A DNA stretch of 64,000 nt from JAVBKX01 sp031553835. Lineage in GTDB: Bacteria > Bacteroidota > Bacteroidia > Bacteroidales > Azobacteroidaceae. Shown in pieces: positions 34,873 through 43,795 of this stretch. The notes below the pieces were generated by a model, which saw only the letters and a list, made by a program, of their open reading frames with translations, did no database searches and was not told the DNA's origin. The position numbers and the translations under genes were made by a program. Where the stretch lies: NCBI GenBank assembly GCA_031553835.1, contig JAVBKX010000016.1, positions 186,001 to 250,000 of the forward strand, in the 5' to 3' direction. Each line of letters opens with the position of its first letter. The stretch's first letter is position 1.

Positions 34873-35562
34873 TTATGGGCATACATGCCCATTTACCTTA
34901 ACCAACTGTTGCCGGAAAATCTCAAACAATTGGTTCTTCAATTGCTGAAAATCCACTGAATATCCTAACTCTTTCTCCAACGAGGTAACTCCTTTATTGA
35001 CAAATCCGCAGGGATTGATTAAACGGAAATAATCTAAATCTGTACTAACATTTAATGCAAAGCCGTGCATGGTGACGTACCGGCTGCTGCGTACGCCTAT
35101 AGCGCAAATTTTCCGGCTTTTACTTTCCTGACCGGCATCCAGCCAAACGCCTGTCGCCCCATCCATCCGGTTACTTTCGATGCCATATTGTTTCAATAAT
35201 CGGATAATGCATTCTTCAAGCAGGAAAATATAATTTTTGAGACTGAGGCCAAATGCTTCCAAATCAAGAATCGGATATCCGACTAACTGACCCGGTCCAT
35301 GGAAAGTGACATCGCCACCCCGATCTACATGGAATAGTTCCACTTGTTTTTCTTTCAATGCTTGCTCGGGAAAAAGCAGATTGGAAAATTTTCCATGTTT
35401 ACCGATCGTAATAACAGGAAGGTGTTCGCAGAAGATAAGCATCTGATCGATCGGTTTGCCTTCCATTTTCTTCCGGATCGCTATTTCAAACCATTCCTTT
35501 TGCCGGTCGTAAGCTGTGCCGTAAGGAACAACACCCCAATCGGATAGTTTTATCCTCTCCAT
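34873..35562 (-). CDS. lipB: octanoyltransferase
   Basis: Moves octanoyl from acyl carrier protein to lipoyl domains of 2-oxoacid dehydrogenases and GcvH. 229 residues with the LipB motifs RGGDVTFHGPGQLVGYPI, the catalytic Lys region SRKICAIGVR, and the catalytic Cys in NPCGFVNKGVTSL. The ATG at 35562 lies inside the 3' end of mtgA (13-base overlap). Its last codons form a hairpin shared with the convergent tolC. Confidence 0.96.
   Translation of the reverse strand: MERIKLSDWGVVPYGTAYDRQKEWFEIAIRKKMEGKPIDQMLIFCEHLPVITIGKHGKFSNLLFPEQALKEKQVELFHVDRGGDVTFHGPGQLVGYPILDLEAFGLSLKNYIFLLEECIIRLLKQYGIESNRMDGATGVWLDAGQESKSRKICAIGVRSSRYVTMHGFALNVSTDLDYFRLINPCGFVNKGVTSLEKELGYSVDFQQLKNQLFEIFRQQLVKVNGHVCP
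34875..34892. terminator. 8-bp perfect hairpin at the tolC/lipB convergence
   Basis: ATGGGCAT (34875-34882), AC, ATGCCCAT (34885-34892) forms a tight stem-loop between converging genes; it lies inside the lipB coding end. T-runs are weak on both sides, so bidirectional termination is possible but uncertain. Confidence 0.4.
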
Positions 35563-36302
35563 TTTTTGCGTGGTCTTACTAATGGTTTGTCTTTATTGTC
35601 TTGCGGTTTTCGTCCAAAATTGACTTGTATGATTTTGCCCATCAATGAAACAATCTTTTCTTGTCGTTTAAGCATGTACGCGCTGGGATGCGCAGAATTC
35701 ATTTTTCTGGGGTTCGGAAGCGAGACAGCAATCAGCGCCGCTTCACGGGTATTGAGTTCGGCAGCCGGTTTGTTGAAATGTAGTTGCGCCACAGCTTCCG
35801 CTCCGTAAATTCCATCGCCCATTTCAATGGAATTGAGATAGACCTCCATAATTCGTTCTTTTCCCCATACAAATTCGATTAATACGGTGAAATAAGCTTC
35901 CAACCCTTTCCTGATATAGGATTTTCCCGGCCAAAGAAAGACGTTTTTTGCTGTTTGCTGCGAAATGGTACTGGCGCCACGAAGTTTCTTCCCTTTTTCT
36001 GCATCTCTTTGGGCAATTTCGATTTGGTCAAAATCAAAACCATTGTGGAGTAAAAACAGATTGTCTTCCGATGCGACAACCGCTTGTACCAATTGTTGGG
36101 AAATTTCATTGATAGGAACCCATTCGTGCTGGATTGAAAAAGGGCGATCTTCCCGAAGTTGTTCATATCCGCGGATAAACATCAAAGGAGTGTAGTAAAC
36201 AGGCACATATTTGTATAGAATGACAAAAAACAAGCTCATTACAAACAGGATAATGAATGTGTTGCGCAGCCAAATTCCAACTCTCCACAAGATTTTTTTC
36301 AC
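35550..36302 (-). CDS. mtgA: monofunctional peptidoglycan glycosyltransferase
   Basis: GT51 enzyme that polymerises lipid II without a transpeptidase domain. From the GTG at 36302 it has 250 residues: an N-terminal membrane anchor (about 10-35), the catalytic Glu in ASEDNLFL, the GASTISQQTAKNVFLW motif, and EVYLNSIEMGDGIYG. The GTG overlaps the rsmE stop as GTGA. A TTG at 36335 is in frame but lies deeper in rsmE. The stop region overlaps the lipB start. Confidence 0.93.
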   Translation of the reverse strand: MKKILWRVGIWLRNTFIILFVMSLFFVILYKYVPVYYTPLMFIRGYEQLREDRPFSIQHEWVPINEISQQLVQAVVASEDNLFLLHNGFDFDQIEIAQRDAEKGKKLRGASTISQQTAKNVFLWPGKSYIRKGLEAYFTVLIEFVWGKERIMEVYLNSIEMGDGIYGAEAVAQLHFNKPAAELNTREAALIAVSLPNPRKMNSAHPSAYMLKRQEKIVSLMGKIIQVNFGRKPQDNKDKPLVRPRKKWRG

Positions 36303-37006
36303 TGTAATGAGTTTATTATATGTATGGTTTGACAAGCAGCCAGGGCTGCGGTTTCAGTTCGCAACCTGCAAGCTCCTAACGAAATGGATTGAAATCCTGC
36401 ATGCAGAGCGGCATTAACTTCCTCTCGGCTGAAATCACCTTCCGGGCCAATGAGTATCTTGACATTTTCTTCTTTCCTGTAAATTCGGCTAAGGTCGATA
36501 CGTTCAATTTCCGGGTAACAATGGGCGATGAATTTTTGTCCTTCAAACGGTTGTTTAATAGAACTGTCAAAATATTGCATGGCCTGAATAACCGGCAGTG
36601 TCGCTTTAAGGGATTGTTTCATGGCCGATACCGCCACTTTTTCGATGCGGGTGATTTTGAGTTCTTTTCGCTCGGAATGACGGCATTGAATGAATCCGAT
36701 GGTATTGATGCCAATTTCAGTCGCTTTTTCGACAAACCATTCGGTACGTTCCATATTTTTGGTCGGCGCCATGTCGATTTGTAGTTGATATTTCCAGGGC
36801 AATGGGGTGGGGAGGACTTCCACAATCTCAAATTGGCATCGTTTGGCATGAGCTTGTACGATAGCCGCGTTGTAAAAATGGCCTCGCCCGTCTGTCAGTT
36901 GAATGGTATCTCCGTTTTGCAGTCGCAGCACCTGAATGCAGTGCTTTGCTTCTTCTTCAGGAAGTTCAGTCAGATGGGGTGCATGTGGAGCGTAAAAGAG
37001 GATCAT
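36299..37006 (-). CDS. rsmE: 16S rRNA (uracil-1498-N3)-methyltransferase
   Basis: A 235-residue SPOUT methyltransferase. The N-terminal PUA-like domain (EEEAKHCIQVLR, GDTIQLTDGRG) precedes the knot domain, with SAM-binding signatures LIGPEGDFSREEV and SLGACRLRTETA. It methylates N3 of U1498 in the ribosomal decoding centre. Both ends overlap the neighbours by four bases (ATGA with the DUF151 gene, GTGA with mtgA), so these genes are strictly coupled. Confidence 0.95.
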   Translation of the reverse strand: MILFYAPHAPHLTELPEEEAKHCIQVLRLQNGDTIQLTDGRGHFYNAAIVQAHAKRCQFEIVEVLPTPLPWKYQLQIDMAPTKNMERTEWFVEKATEIGINTIGFIQCRHSERKELKITRIEKVAVSAMKQSLKATLPVIQAMQYFDSSIKQPFEGQKFIAHCYPEIERIDLSRIYRKEENVKILIGPEGDFSREEVNAALHAGFQSISLGACRLRTETAALAACQTIHIINSLQ

Positions 37007-37581
37007 TGGCTTTTTTTCTTATTGATCTCATCGCGAATGCGTGACGCTCTTTCGTAATCTTCATTTTGAATCGCATCGCTTAATTCATCTTCGAGGTCGC
37101 TGAGATCCATACTGTCAAAATCAGTTTCTTCTTTTTGAACTAATGGAGTTTCCGGTTCTTGAAATCCGTCTTCCAGAATGATACTGGCCTCCTGCATAAT
37201 TGCTTCAGTAGTATAAATCGGAGCGCTTGTGCGGATGGCTAAAGCGATTGCATCCGAAGTGCGAGAGTCTAATCGAACGGTGTTTTTCCCTTGTTTGAAA
37301 ACCAATTCGGAGTAGAAGACGCCATCTTCGAATTTGTAGATATCCACTTCTTGCAATTCTACATTTAGTTTTTGAGAAAAAGAGATGAATAAATCGTGCG
37401 TAAGCGGACGCGGCGGATGTAATCCCTCTAAATAAATGGCAATGGATTGCGCTTCAGGCGTGCCTATGATGATAGGCACTCTGCGGGAACCATCTTCTTC
37501 GGCCAATACCAAAGCATAGGCTCCGGCTTGTACCTGACTGAAAGTAATTCCTAATACATTTAACCTGATGCGGGATTCCAT
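37003..37581 (-). CDS. bifunctional nuclease domain (DUF151) protein with UVR motif
   Basis: 192 residues. The DUF151 domain spans about 5-135 (VPIIIGTPEAQSIAIYLEG, VRLDSRTSDAIALAIR). The tail, residues 155-190, is a UvrB/UvrC-type helical motif (LEDELSDAIQNEDYERASR). Members from plants and bacteria have RNase and DNase activity, and the UVR motif mediates protein contacts. The biological role in Bacteroidota is unclear. Start ATG 37581, 3 nt after the zinc peptidase. Confidence 0.9.
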   Translation of the reverse strand: MESRIRLNVLGITFSQVQAGAYALVLAEEDGSRRVPIIIGTPEAQSIAIYLEGLHPPRPLTHDLFISFSQKLNVELQEVDIYKFEDGVFYSELVFKQGKNTVRLDSRTSDAIALAIRTSAPIYTTEAIMQEASIILEDGFQEPETPLVQKEETDFDSMDLSDLEDELSDAIQNEDYERASRIRDEINKKKSQ

Positions 37582-37584
37582 TTT

Positions 37585-38277
37585 TTAATCTCTTCTTCCT
37601 AAGAAGATGTATATATAGTAAAGTAAAGTTGCTAAAGAGCCTAATGCGGCGACAACGTAAGTGTAAGCTGCCGACCGTAAAGCGCTTTCAGCTTTGTCAT
37701 GATTAAAAGAGTTGGTAATCCCTGCCCGGTTGAGCCATGCAAGCGCTCGTTGGCTGGCATTGATTTCTACCGGTAAAGTAATGAAACTAAACAAGGTAGT
37801 GGCGGCAAATAAGCAGATACCGATTAAAAGTACTGTAGCTCCGGTTTTAGAACCATTTCCAAGTAATAGCATTCCTCCTAATATTACCCACATAACCCAT
37901 TTGGAAGCAAAGCTGACTACCGGTACTAATTTTGAACGCATGGTAAGTGGAGCGTATGCTTTAGCATGTTGAACAGCGTGTCCGCACTCATGAGCTGCTA
38001 CCGCTGCCGCTGCTACACTATCGCTGCCATAAACGCTTTCGCTTAAGTTAACGGTTTTATTGGCGGGATTGTAATGGTCGGTCAGGGAACCTGGGGTTGA
38101 AATGACCTGTACATCATCAATTCCGTTGTCGTGCAACATTTTTTTCGCTACATCTTTTCCGGTCATTCCATTTCCTAAAGGAATTTGGGAATACTTTTTA
38201 AATTTTCTTTGTAAGTTGAAAGACACTAACCAACTGGCTAATGCTGTTCCAATAAATATTATCCAATAAAGTGACAT
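37585..38277 (-). CDS. membrane zinc metallopeptidase (YugP type)
   Basis: 230 residues. An N-terminal helix (1-22), the zinc site HECGHAVQH at about residues 96-104, then three membrane helices. The N-terminal part after the helix has GKDVAKKMLHDNGIDDVQV. This family of integral membrane peptidases has no well-defined substrate. It lies 12 nt after purA and 3 nt before the DUF151 gene, so it belongs to the long minus-strand operon. Confidence 0.9.
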   Translation of the reverse strand: MSLYWIIFIGTALASWLVSFNLQRKFKKYSQIPLGNGMTGKDVAKKMLHDNGIDDVQVISTPGSLTDHYNPANKTVNLSESVYGSDSVAAAAVAAHECGHAVQHAKAYAPLTMRSKLVPVVSFASKWVMWVILGGMLLLGNGSKTGATVLLIGICLFAATTLFSFITLPVEINASQRALAWLNRAGITNSFNHDKAESALRSAAYTYVVAALGSLATLLYYIYIFLGRRD

Positions 38278-38289
38278 TTTGTTTAAATT

Positions 38290-39555
38290 TTAATTGTTCA
38301 ATTGAATCGTCTGTTCTCTATCCGGACCTACGGAAACAATTTCTATACCAACACCTAATTCGTCTTCTAAAAATGACAAATAGGCATTGAATTCTTCGGG
38401 AAATTCGTTTTCACTTTGCATTTTTGTCATGTCGATTTTCCATCCGGGTAATTCTACTAAAACGGGTTCAACGGTATCATTGATTTCAAAGGGAAATTCT
38501 TCTGTTTCTTTTCCGTCGGTTTTATAGGCGACACAGGCTTTGATGGCATCAAATGTGTCGAGTACATCGCTTTTCATCATGATCAGTTTAGTAACGCCAT
38601 CAATCATAATGGCATAGCGTAGCGCCACCAGGTCTATCCATCCGCAACGGCGTGGACGGCCGGTTACAGATCCGTACTCATGGCCGCGGTCGCGCATTTC
38701 ATTGCCGGTTGCATCAAATAATTCCGTAGGGAAAGGGCCGCTGCCGACACGGGTGCAATAGGCTTTGAAAATGCCATATACTTCGCCGATTTTGGACGGA
38801 GCAACTCCCAGCCCTGTACATGCGCCTGCACAAACAGTATTGGAGGATGTAACGAAAGGGTAAGACCCGAAATCGATATCGAGCATGGTGCCTTGCGCTC
38901 CTTCGGCCAATACTTTTTTTCCTTCTTTCAACGCTTGATTGATAAAATGGTCGCTGTCGATTAATTGGAATTTTTTCAGGAATTCGACACCTTCCAGCCA
39001 GATTTTTTCGACGGGAGCCAAATCATATTCATAATTGAGTTGCTCTAATATTTCCTGATGACGTTCAATCGCAGCTTTGTATTTTTTGTCGAAATCGTGC
39101 AATAAATCACCTACACGAAGGCCATTACGGCTGACTTTATCTGTATAAGCAGGGCCGATTCCTTTTCCGGTAGTTCCGATTTTATTGCTGCCTTTGGCCG
39201 CTTCGTATGCTGCATCCAGAATCCGATGCGTAGGCAGTATCAGGTGCGCTTTTTTGGATATGAGTAATTGTTGGGTCAGGTTGTGTCCTGATTTAGCCAG
39301 GGCTTCGGCTTCTTCTTTGAAAAGCGCGGGGTCGAGTACGACGCCATTGCCTATGATATTGATTTTTCCTCCTTGGAAAATTCCCGACGGAATGGAACGT
39401 AAGACATATTTTTGCCCTTCAAATTCTAATGTGTGTCCGGCATTCGGGCCGCCTTGAAATCGTGCGATTATATCGTAGTCAGGAGTCAGTACATCCACCA
39501 CTTTGCCTTTGCCTTCGTCTCCCCATTGCAGGCCTAACAGAACATCTACTTTCAT
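38290..39555 (-). CDS. purA: adenylosuccinate synthetase
   Basis: Condenses IMP with aspartate using GTP, the first committed step to AMP. From the ATG at 39555 it has 421 residues: GLQWGDEGKGK near the N-terminus (catalytic Asp and phosphate loop), then GPNAGHT, GTTGKGIGPAY and EGAQGTMLDIDFG. Eight extra residues to 39579 are possible but less family-like. It lies 65 nt after the Fur-family gene; the gap holds two TTGACA-like words and no clear promoter box. Confidence 0.97.
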   Translation of the reverse strand: MKVDVLLGLQWGDEGKGKVVDVLTPDYDIIARFQGGPNAGHTLEFEGQKYVLRSIPSGIFQGGKINIIGNGVVLDPALFKEEAEALAKSGHNLTQQLLISKKAHLILPTHRILDAAYEAAKGSNKIGTTGKGIGPAYTDKVSRNGLRVGDLLHDFDKKYKAAIERHQEILEQLNYEYDLAPVEKIWLEGVEFLKKFQLIDSDHFINQALKEGKKVLAEGAQGTMLDIDFGSYPFVTSSNTVCAGACTGLGVAPSKIGEVYGIFKAYCTRVGSGPFPTELFDATGNEMRDRGHEYGSVTGRPRRCGWIDLVALRYAIMIDGVTKLIMMKSDVLDTFDAIKACVAYKTDGKETEEFPFEINDTVEPVLVELPGWKIDMTKMQSENEFPEEFNAYLSFLEDELGVGIEIVSVGPDREQTIQLNN

Positions 39556-39620
39556 ATTTTTTTTATTGATAGTTGACAATTGATTTTTGACAGCGTCAGG
39601 TTTTCGATCGACAACGTTTT

Positions 39621-40166
39621 TTATTTTTTATTATTTTTGGCTGTTGAGCCATTCTTCGTCATTATGCGCATACTTTTTGTTGCTTCGGAATCCGCTTCTT
39701 CTGTTTTTTTTTGCTTTTTGTAAGCTGCATTACATTTACTACACATCCCAAAAATGTAAAGGCTGTAGTGTGACGGCGTAAATTTTTTGATTTTTTTCTC
39801 CTGGATCATGCCTTTGATTTCCGCATCTTTGTATTCTTGCACGCTTTGGCAGTTGGTACAAATCAAATGATAATGGAAGTCGTTGTAATAAGCTCTTTCG
39901 TAGCGGGACAGATTGTTTCCGAATTGATGTTTCAGGACTAATTTGCATTCCAATAGTAATTGCATGGTATTGTATAAAGTAGCCCGGCTTACACGGAAAT
40001 GTTGTTTGTTCATTTCTTCATACAATGTCTCCATGTCAAAATGCTTGGATTCTGAATAGATGAGATCAAGGATTGCGTATCGTTCCGGAGTCTTCCGACA
40101 TCCTTTTTTAGATAGATAATCCGTGAATTCCTGTTTGACTTTTTCTTTGATTTTGTCTTTGTCCAT
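39621..40166 (-). CDS. Fur-family transcriptional regulator
   Basis: From the ATG at 40166 it has 181 residues. A winged helix at about 10-85 (CRKTPERYAILDLIY, FRVSRATLYNTMQLL) precedes the metal-binding dimer domain with HYHLICTNCQ and FGMCSKCNAAYK, the structural zinc cysteines. The C-terminal 30 residues are a basic, low-complexity tail beyond the usual family end. Which metal or signal it senses (iron, zinc, peroxide) cannot be read. It lies between the AlkD-like gene and purA. Confidence 0.9.
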   Translation of the reverse strand: MDKDKIKEKVKQEFTDYLSKKGCRKTPERYAILDLIYSESKHFDMETLYEEMNKQHFRVSRATLYNTMQLLLECKLVLKHQFGNNLSRYERAYYNDFHYHLICTNCQSVQEYKDAEIKGMIQEKKIKKFTPSHYSLYIFGMCSKCNAAYKKQKKTEEADSEATKSMRIMTKNGSTAKNNKK

Positions 40167-40174
40167 GGAATAAA

Positions 40175-40828
40175 TCAACGGGGAACAAAGTTAATGCTTT
40201 TTCCGAAAAATTCAAATTCGAATTTTAATTCCTCATATACTTCATTATATGCATGAAATTGGGAAAGAATGTTGTTTGCCAGGGAGTCGTTTTGTATCCC
40301 TAATTTTTTGAGAGAACAGAGCGCTGCATTTTTTATTAAAGCGGATTCATCATGCAATGCACGGTCAACTGTTTGAAAATAGATGTCCTGAGGATCACTT
40401 AGCGTGTAATTTTGCATGAATAGCCTGGCGTATAGTAAAAACCCCGTCAGGCGTGTATAAAAATCCGGAGATTGAATCCATTGCGCAGCAAAGCGGGCGG
40501 CATCCGGCATTTTGGAAAATAAATTCATACAGGCTTGTTCGGCCAGCTCTAAATTTTGTATGCCGGCAACCCATTCATTCGCATGCCGGAATTGTTGAAC
40601 AGGATAAAGTAACGTGGCGAGTATTTTTAATTCGCGTACATCTTCTTTCCATAATACTTCGGCAAGATCTGCATCGGGTAAGTACAATGAGGCTAATTGC
40701 CGCAATGTTATGATCGATACTCCGAAATTGAGCCGGTATTCAATGCCCCGTTGGCGCATGGCGGCGGAATTGACGCCATCCATACGCAAGCGGAGTTTTT
40801 TTCGTATTTCCTGAACAACCGGATTCAT
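40175..40828 (-). CDS. AlkD-like DNA alkylation repair protein
   Basis: 217 residues made of HEAT-like helical repeats, with EIRKKLRLRMDGVNSAAM at the N-terminus and FGVSIITLRQLASLY as in the AlkD superfamily. Members of this fold remove alkylated purines, but several subfamilies lack the catalytic residues, so activity is uncertain. ATG at 40828 overlaps the stop of the DPP III gene (ATGA). The conservation of this gene in Bacteroidales operons is from memory. Confidence 0.8.
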   Translation of the reverse strand: MNPVVQEIRKKLRLRMDGVNSAAMRQRGIEYRLNFGVSIITLRQLASLYLPDADLAEVLWKEDVRELKILATLLYPVQQFRHANEWVAGIQNLELAEQACMNLFSKMPDAARFAAQWIQSPDFYTRLTGFLLYARLFMQNYTLSDPQDIYFQTVDRALHDESALIKNAALCSLKKLGIQNDSLANNILSQFHAYNEVYEELKFEFEFFGKSINFVPR

Positions 40829-42882
40829 CAATTGTAAGTAGGCAACCAGGAATGTTCTTTGGAATACCGCATCATTTGGTCTGAATATCCTTCTGTATAA
40901 GCAACCGAAACGTCAATAATATTGCCGTCATGATCTTTTATCAGTGTGTAAACGGGATTCACAAAACCTTTGTATGGCGCTAAATTGAGTTTTTTGTAGC
41001 GGTCCAAAATTTCCTGGTGCAATATCGGATCGACATTTACAGCATAAGATTCCACTAAGTGTTTGGCTCCGTTAAAATCACCTTCCGATTTTACACGTTG
41101 AATTTCACCTAATAATTGTCCGAATAATTCGCGTACTTTTGCGTAATCGTTGATGACCACGTATGTTTTGTCGTCTTTTTTTACAAATTCGACTACTTTG
41201 TCTGCAGCTCCTTTTTCAAATACCCAACGGGCAATGAGGGCGCGGTTGCGCATGTGGGCTTCTTCGATGGTTTTGCCGGGTTCGATCCGTACCAATTGGG
41301 TCATTAAACCATTCATCATAAATTTGTAATATTCAGCTTTATAGGCATCTGAATCAGGTAGTAGCCCTAATTCCACCAATTTCGGATCGGCAATATAATA
41401 GAGTCCGAATAAATCGGCGCGGGCTTCTTCGATGGTAGCTCCATAGATACCCAATGCATCGGGATCGACTCCGGGTAATAATTGTCCGGAACCGTGTCCA
41501 AGGCACTCATGTAAATCGGTGTGTAAATTATCGGTTGAGAATCCGTAATCGTGCATCCATTTTCTTTCCGTATCGCTCCAAACGAATTCTTCATTGAAAC
41601 CGCTGCCTTGTGCAGCCTGATCATAGGCATACGTAATATTTTCAATGGTGACGGATTTGGAACCATGTTGCTGACGTATCCAGTTGGAATTGGGCAGGTT
41701 GATTCCGATAGGAGTGGCCGGATAGCAGTCGCCTCCGAGTATGGCGGCCGTGATTACTTTAGCGCTGACGCCTTTTACTTTAGTTTTTTTGAAGCGGGCA
41801 TCGACGGGAGAATGATCTTCGAACCATTGAGCGCTATCACAAATGATTTCTGTGCGTTTGGTGGCTTCAAGGTTTTTGAAATTAACGTTGGCTTCCCAGC
41901 TGGCTTTCAGTCCGAGCGGATCACCGTAAGTTTCAGTGAATCCGTTGACAAAATCTATGCGGGAATTCAGATCATGCACCCATTGGATGGCATATTCGTC
42001 GAATGTTTTCAGATCGCCGGTTTTGTAGTATTGGATCAGATCGGCGATCACCTTTTTTTGTTGGTCGTTTTCCGCAACTCCCTGAGCTAATTCGAGCCAA
42101 TATACGATTTTTTCGATGGCTTGAGAATAAAGTCCGCCTACTTTCCATGTTTTTTCAATCAATACTCCATTTTCTTTAACTAAGCGGCTGTTGAGTCCGT
42201 ATGAAATGGGAGTCGGATCGTTGGGCTTTTTCATTTTATTGTAGAAATTCTCCACTTCGGCTTGAGTAACGCCTTCTCCATAGTAATTATTGGCAGAAGC
42301 TGTAATGACATCGACGTTCGGATCTTGTACTACTTTTTTTGCTAAGACTGTGGGGTCGAACATGACCGGAGTGATTTCGTCTATAAACGCTTCTACAGAT
42401 TGGCCTTCGCGCACAGGAACCAGGCCGGCATCCAATGCGAGGACGGTTTGTTTGAAAAATTCCCGGGAAAAGCCAGGCAGAAATTTTTCTTCGCCATAAT
42501 GATGGTGGATTCCATTGGAAAACCAAACACGTTTCAGATAGACTTCGAATTGTTTATAATCGTCGGAAGTCTTATCTCCGGTGTAATTGTCATAAACGGC
42601 TTCCAACGTGCGGCGTATTGCCAGGTTGTATCTGCAATTCTGGTCGAATAGAATATCCCGGCCTTCGAGTGCGGCTTGCGACAGATAATAAATCAGTTGT
42701 TTCTGTTGTAAACTTAATTCGTCAAATCCGGAGGCAGTGTAGCGCAAAATTTCCAAGTCTGCAAACTTTTCTACTGAGTATTGGAATTCCTGATCGGCTT
42801 TTTCCTGCTTATTATTTTTGTTTTTATTGCCTGTGCAGGCCAGGCATAAAAGAGCTAACGCCATAATCCATACATTTTTCAT
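40828..42882 (-). CDS. dipeptidyl peptidase III-like metallopeptidase (M49), lipoprotein
   Basis: 684 residues. A lipoprotein signal ends in LLCLAC (Cys16). The M49 zinc motif HECLGH starts at His458, and the second motif EEARAD follows at about residues 486-491. DPP III enzymes cut dipeptides from peptide N-termini; lipidation suggests action in the periplasm or at the surface. The gene has its own promoter and leads the minus-strand block into the AlkD-like gene. Confidence 0.92.
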   Translation of the reverse strand: MKNVWIMALALLCLACTGNKNKNNKQEKADQEFQYSVEKFADLEILRYTASGFDELSLQQKQLIYYLSQAALEGRDILFDQNCRYNLAIRRTLEAVYDNYTGDKTSDDYKQFEVYLKRVWFSNGIHHHYGEEKFLPGFSREFFKQTVLALDAGLVPVREGQSVEAFIDEITPVMFDPTVLAKKVVQDPNVDVITASANNYYGEGVTQAEVENFYNKMKKPNDPTPISYGLNSRLVKENGVLIEKTWKVGGLYSQAIEKIVYWLELAQGVAENDQQKKVIADLIQYYKTGDLKTFDEYAIQWVHDLNSRIDFVNGFTETYGDPLGLKASWEANVNFKNLEATKRTEIICDSAQWFEDHSPVDARFKKTKVKGVSAKVITAAILGGDCYPATPIGINLPNSNWIRQQHGSKSVTIENITYAYDQAAQGSGFNEEFVWSDTERKWMHDYGFSTDNLHTDLHECLGHGSGQLLPGVDPDALGIYGATIEEARADLFGLYYIADPKLVELGLLPDSDAYKAEYYKFMMNGLMTQLVRIEPGKTIEEAHMRNRALIARWVFEKGAADKVVEFVKKDDKTYVVINDYAKVRELFGQLLGEIQRVKSEGDFNGAKHLVESYAVNVDPILHQEILDRYKKLNLAPYKGFVNPVYTLIKDHDGNIIDVSVAYTEGYSDQMMRYSKEHSWLPTYN

Positions 42883-42915
42883 GTTCTTATTTTTTTATAT
42901 TTTGTTATTTGGATG

Positions 42916-42923
42916 CAAAATTA
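42916..42923 (-). promoter_or_regulatory. -7 box of the DPP III-like gene
   Basis: TAATTTTG on the minus strand, a perfect TAnnTTTG, 33 nt before the ATG at 42882 and directly downstream of the menG terminator. Confidence 0.55.
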
Positions 42924-42925
42924 AT

Positions 42926-42958
42926 AAAAAGGGAGGAAGATGATTGCTTAGCCTCCCC
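42926..42958 (-). terminator. intrinsic terminator after menG
   Basis: On the minus strand GGGAGG (42957-42952) pairs with CCTCCC (42936-42931) across a 15-nt loop, followed by TTTTTATT. A typical Rho-independent terminator immediately after the menG stop. Confidence 0.7.
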
Positions 42959-43702
42959 TTAATGTTTCAGTCCTGTATATAGGGTGCAAATTCCACCGGT
43001 GAGTTTTTTATAAGTTACTTCCACGAATCCGTTTTTTTGCAAGATGGCGGCCAATTCGGTATTTTGAGGAAAGGCTGCAATGGATTTCGGGAGATAGTCG
43101 TAGGCATGCTTATTGCCTGAAATCAATTGACCGACAATAGGCATTATATATTTAGAATAAAGAAGATAGGCTTGTTTGATGAGAAATTGTTCGGGAACGG
43201 ATAATTCCAGTATCATAAATTTGCCTTGGGGGCGTAATACCCGAAGGATTTCCCGGAGTCCTTTATCCAGATTTTCGAAGTTCCGGATTCCAAAAGCAAC
43301 GGTGACAGCATCAAAGGTGTTGTCATCAAAGGATAATTCGGAACAATCCTGCCATAGGAATTCGATTTTTCCGGATAATCCGGCGGCTGCAATTTTTTGC
43401 TTCCCTATTTCCATCATTTTTTCGGAAATATCGATCCCGGTTACGGTTTCGGGATGTAAGCGAAAATAGGCTTCCAAAGCCAGGTCTCCGGTTCCTGTGG
43501 CAATATCGAGTACTTTTTCGGGAGCAATATTTTTTAGCGACAGGATGCCTTTTTTTCGCCAGTAACGGTCAATGCCTAAGGAAAGCGTATGATTGTATAA
43601 ATCGTATTTTTCTGCAATTTCATTGAACATTTGCCGTATCTGGGCGCTTTTTTTAGCCTCACTACCGGAGTATGGGACTACAGTTTCTGCAATGTATGAC
43701 AT
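42959..43702 (-). CDS. menG: demethylmenaquinone methyltransferase
   Basis: SAM-dependent enzyme (UbiE/MenG family) for the last step of menaquinone synthesis. 247 residues with the class I SAM motif VLDIATGTGDLALEA at about 66-80 and the UbiE/MenG signatures FDAVTVAFGIRNF and LEFLWQDCSEL-like post-I region. Since menA diverges from it, MenG is preferred over UbiE. The TAAATTTG box lies 20 nt before the ATG. Confidence 0.94.
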   Translation of the reverse strand: MSYIAETVVPYSGSEAKKSAQIRQMFNEIAEKYDLYNHTLSLGIDRYWRKKGILSLKNIAPEKVLDIATGTGDLALEAYFRLHPETVTGIDISEKMMEIGKQKIAAAGLSGKIEFLWQDCSELSFDDNTFDAVTVAFGIRNFENLDKGLREILRVLRPQGKFMILELSVPEQFLIKQAYLLYSKYIMPIVGQLISGNKHAYDYLPKSIAAFPQNTELAAILQKNGFVEVTYKKLTGGICTLYTGLKH

Positions 43703-43721
43703 CGGATTAAATTTTATGTTG

Positions 43722-43729
43722 CAAATTTA
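43722..43729 (-). promoter_or_regulatory. -7 box of menG
   Basis: TAAATTTG on the minus strand, a perfect TAnnTTTG. It lies in the 93-base gap between divergent menG and menA. No clear -33 TTTG. Confidence 0.5.
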
Positions 43730-43770
43730 TCATTTTTCCAACTAATATCGAGAGCTTCGCAGAAGATTAT

Positions 43771-43778
43771 TATCTTTG
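43771..43778 (+). promoter_or_regulatory. -7 box of menA
   Basis: TATCTTTG, a perfect TAnnTTTG, 17 nt before the ATG at 43796. The -33 region is not consensus. Confidence 0.5.
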
Positions 43779-43795
43779 GCGATCTAAAAAATTAA

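Noticed and set aside
39556..39620. Member of the hairpin family between the Fur-family gene and purA
   Set aside because: Two TTGACA-like words are present, but I find no matching inverted arm.
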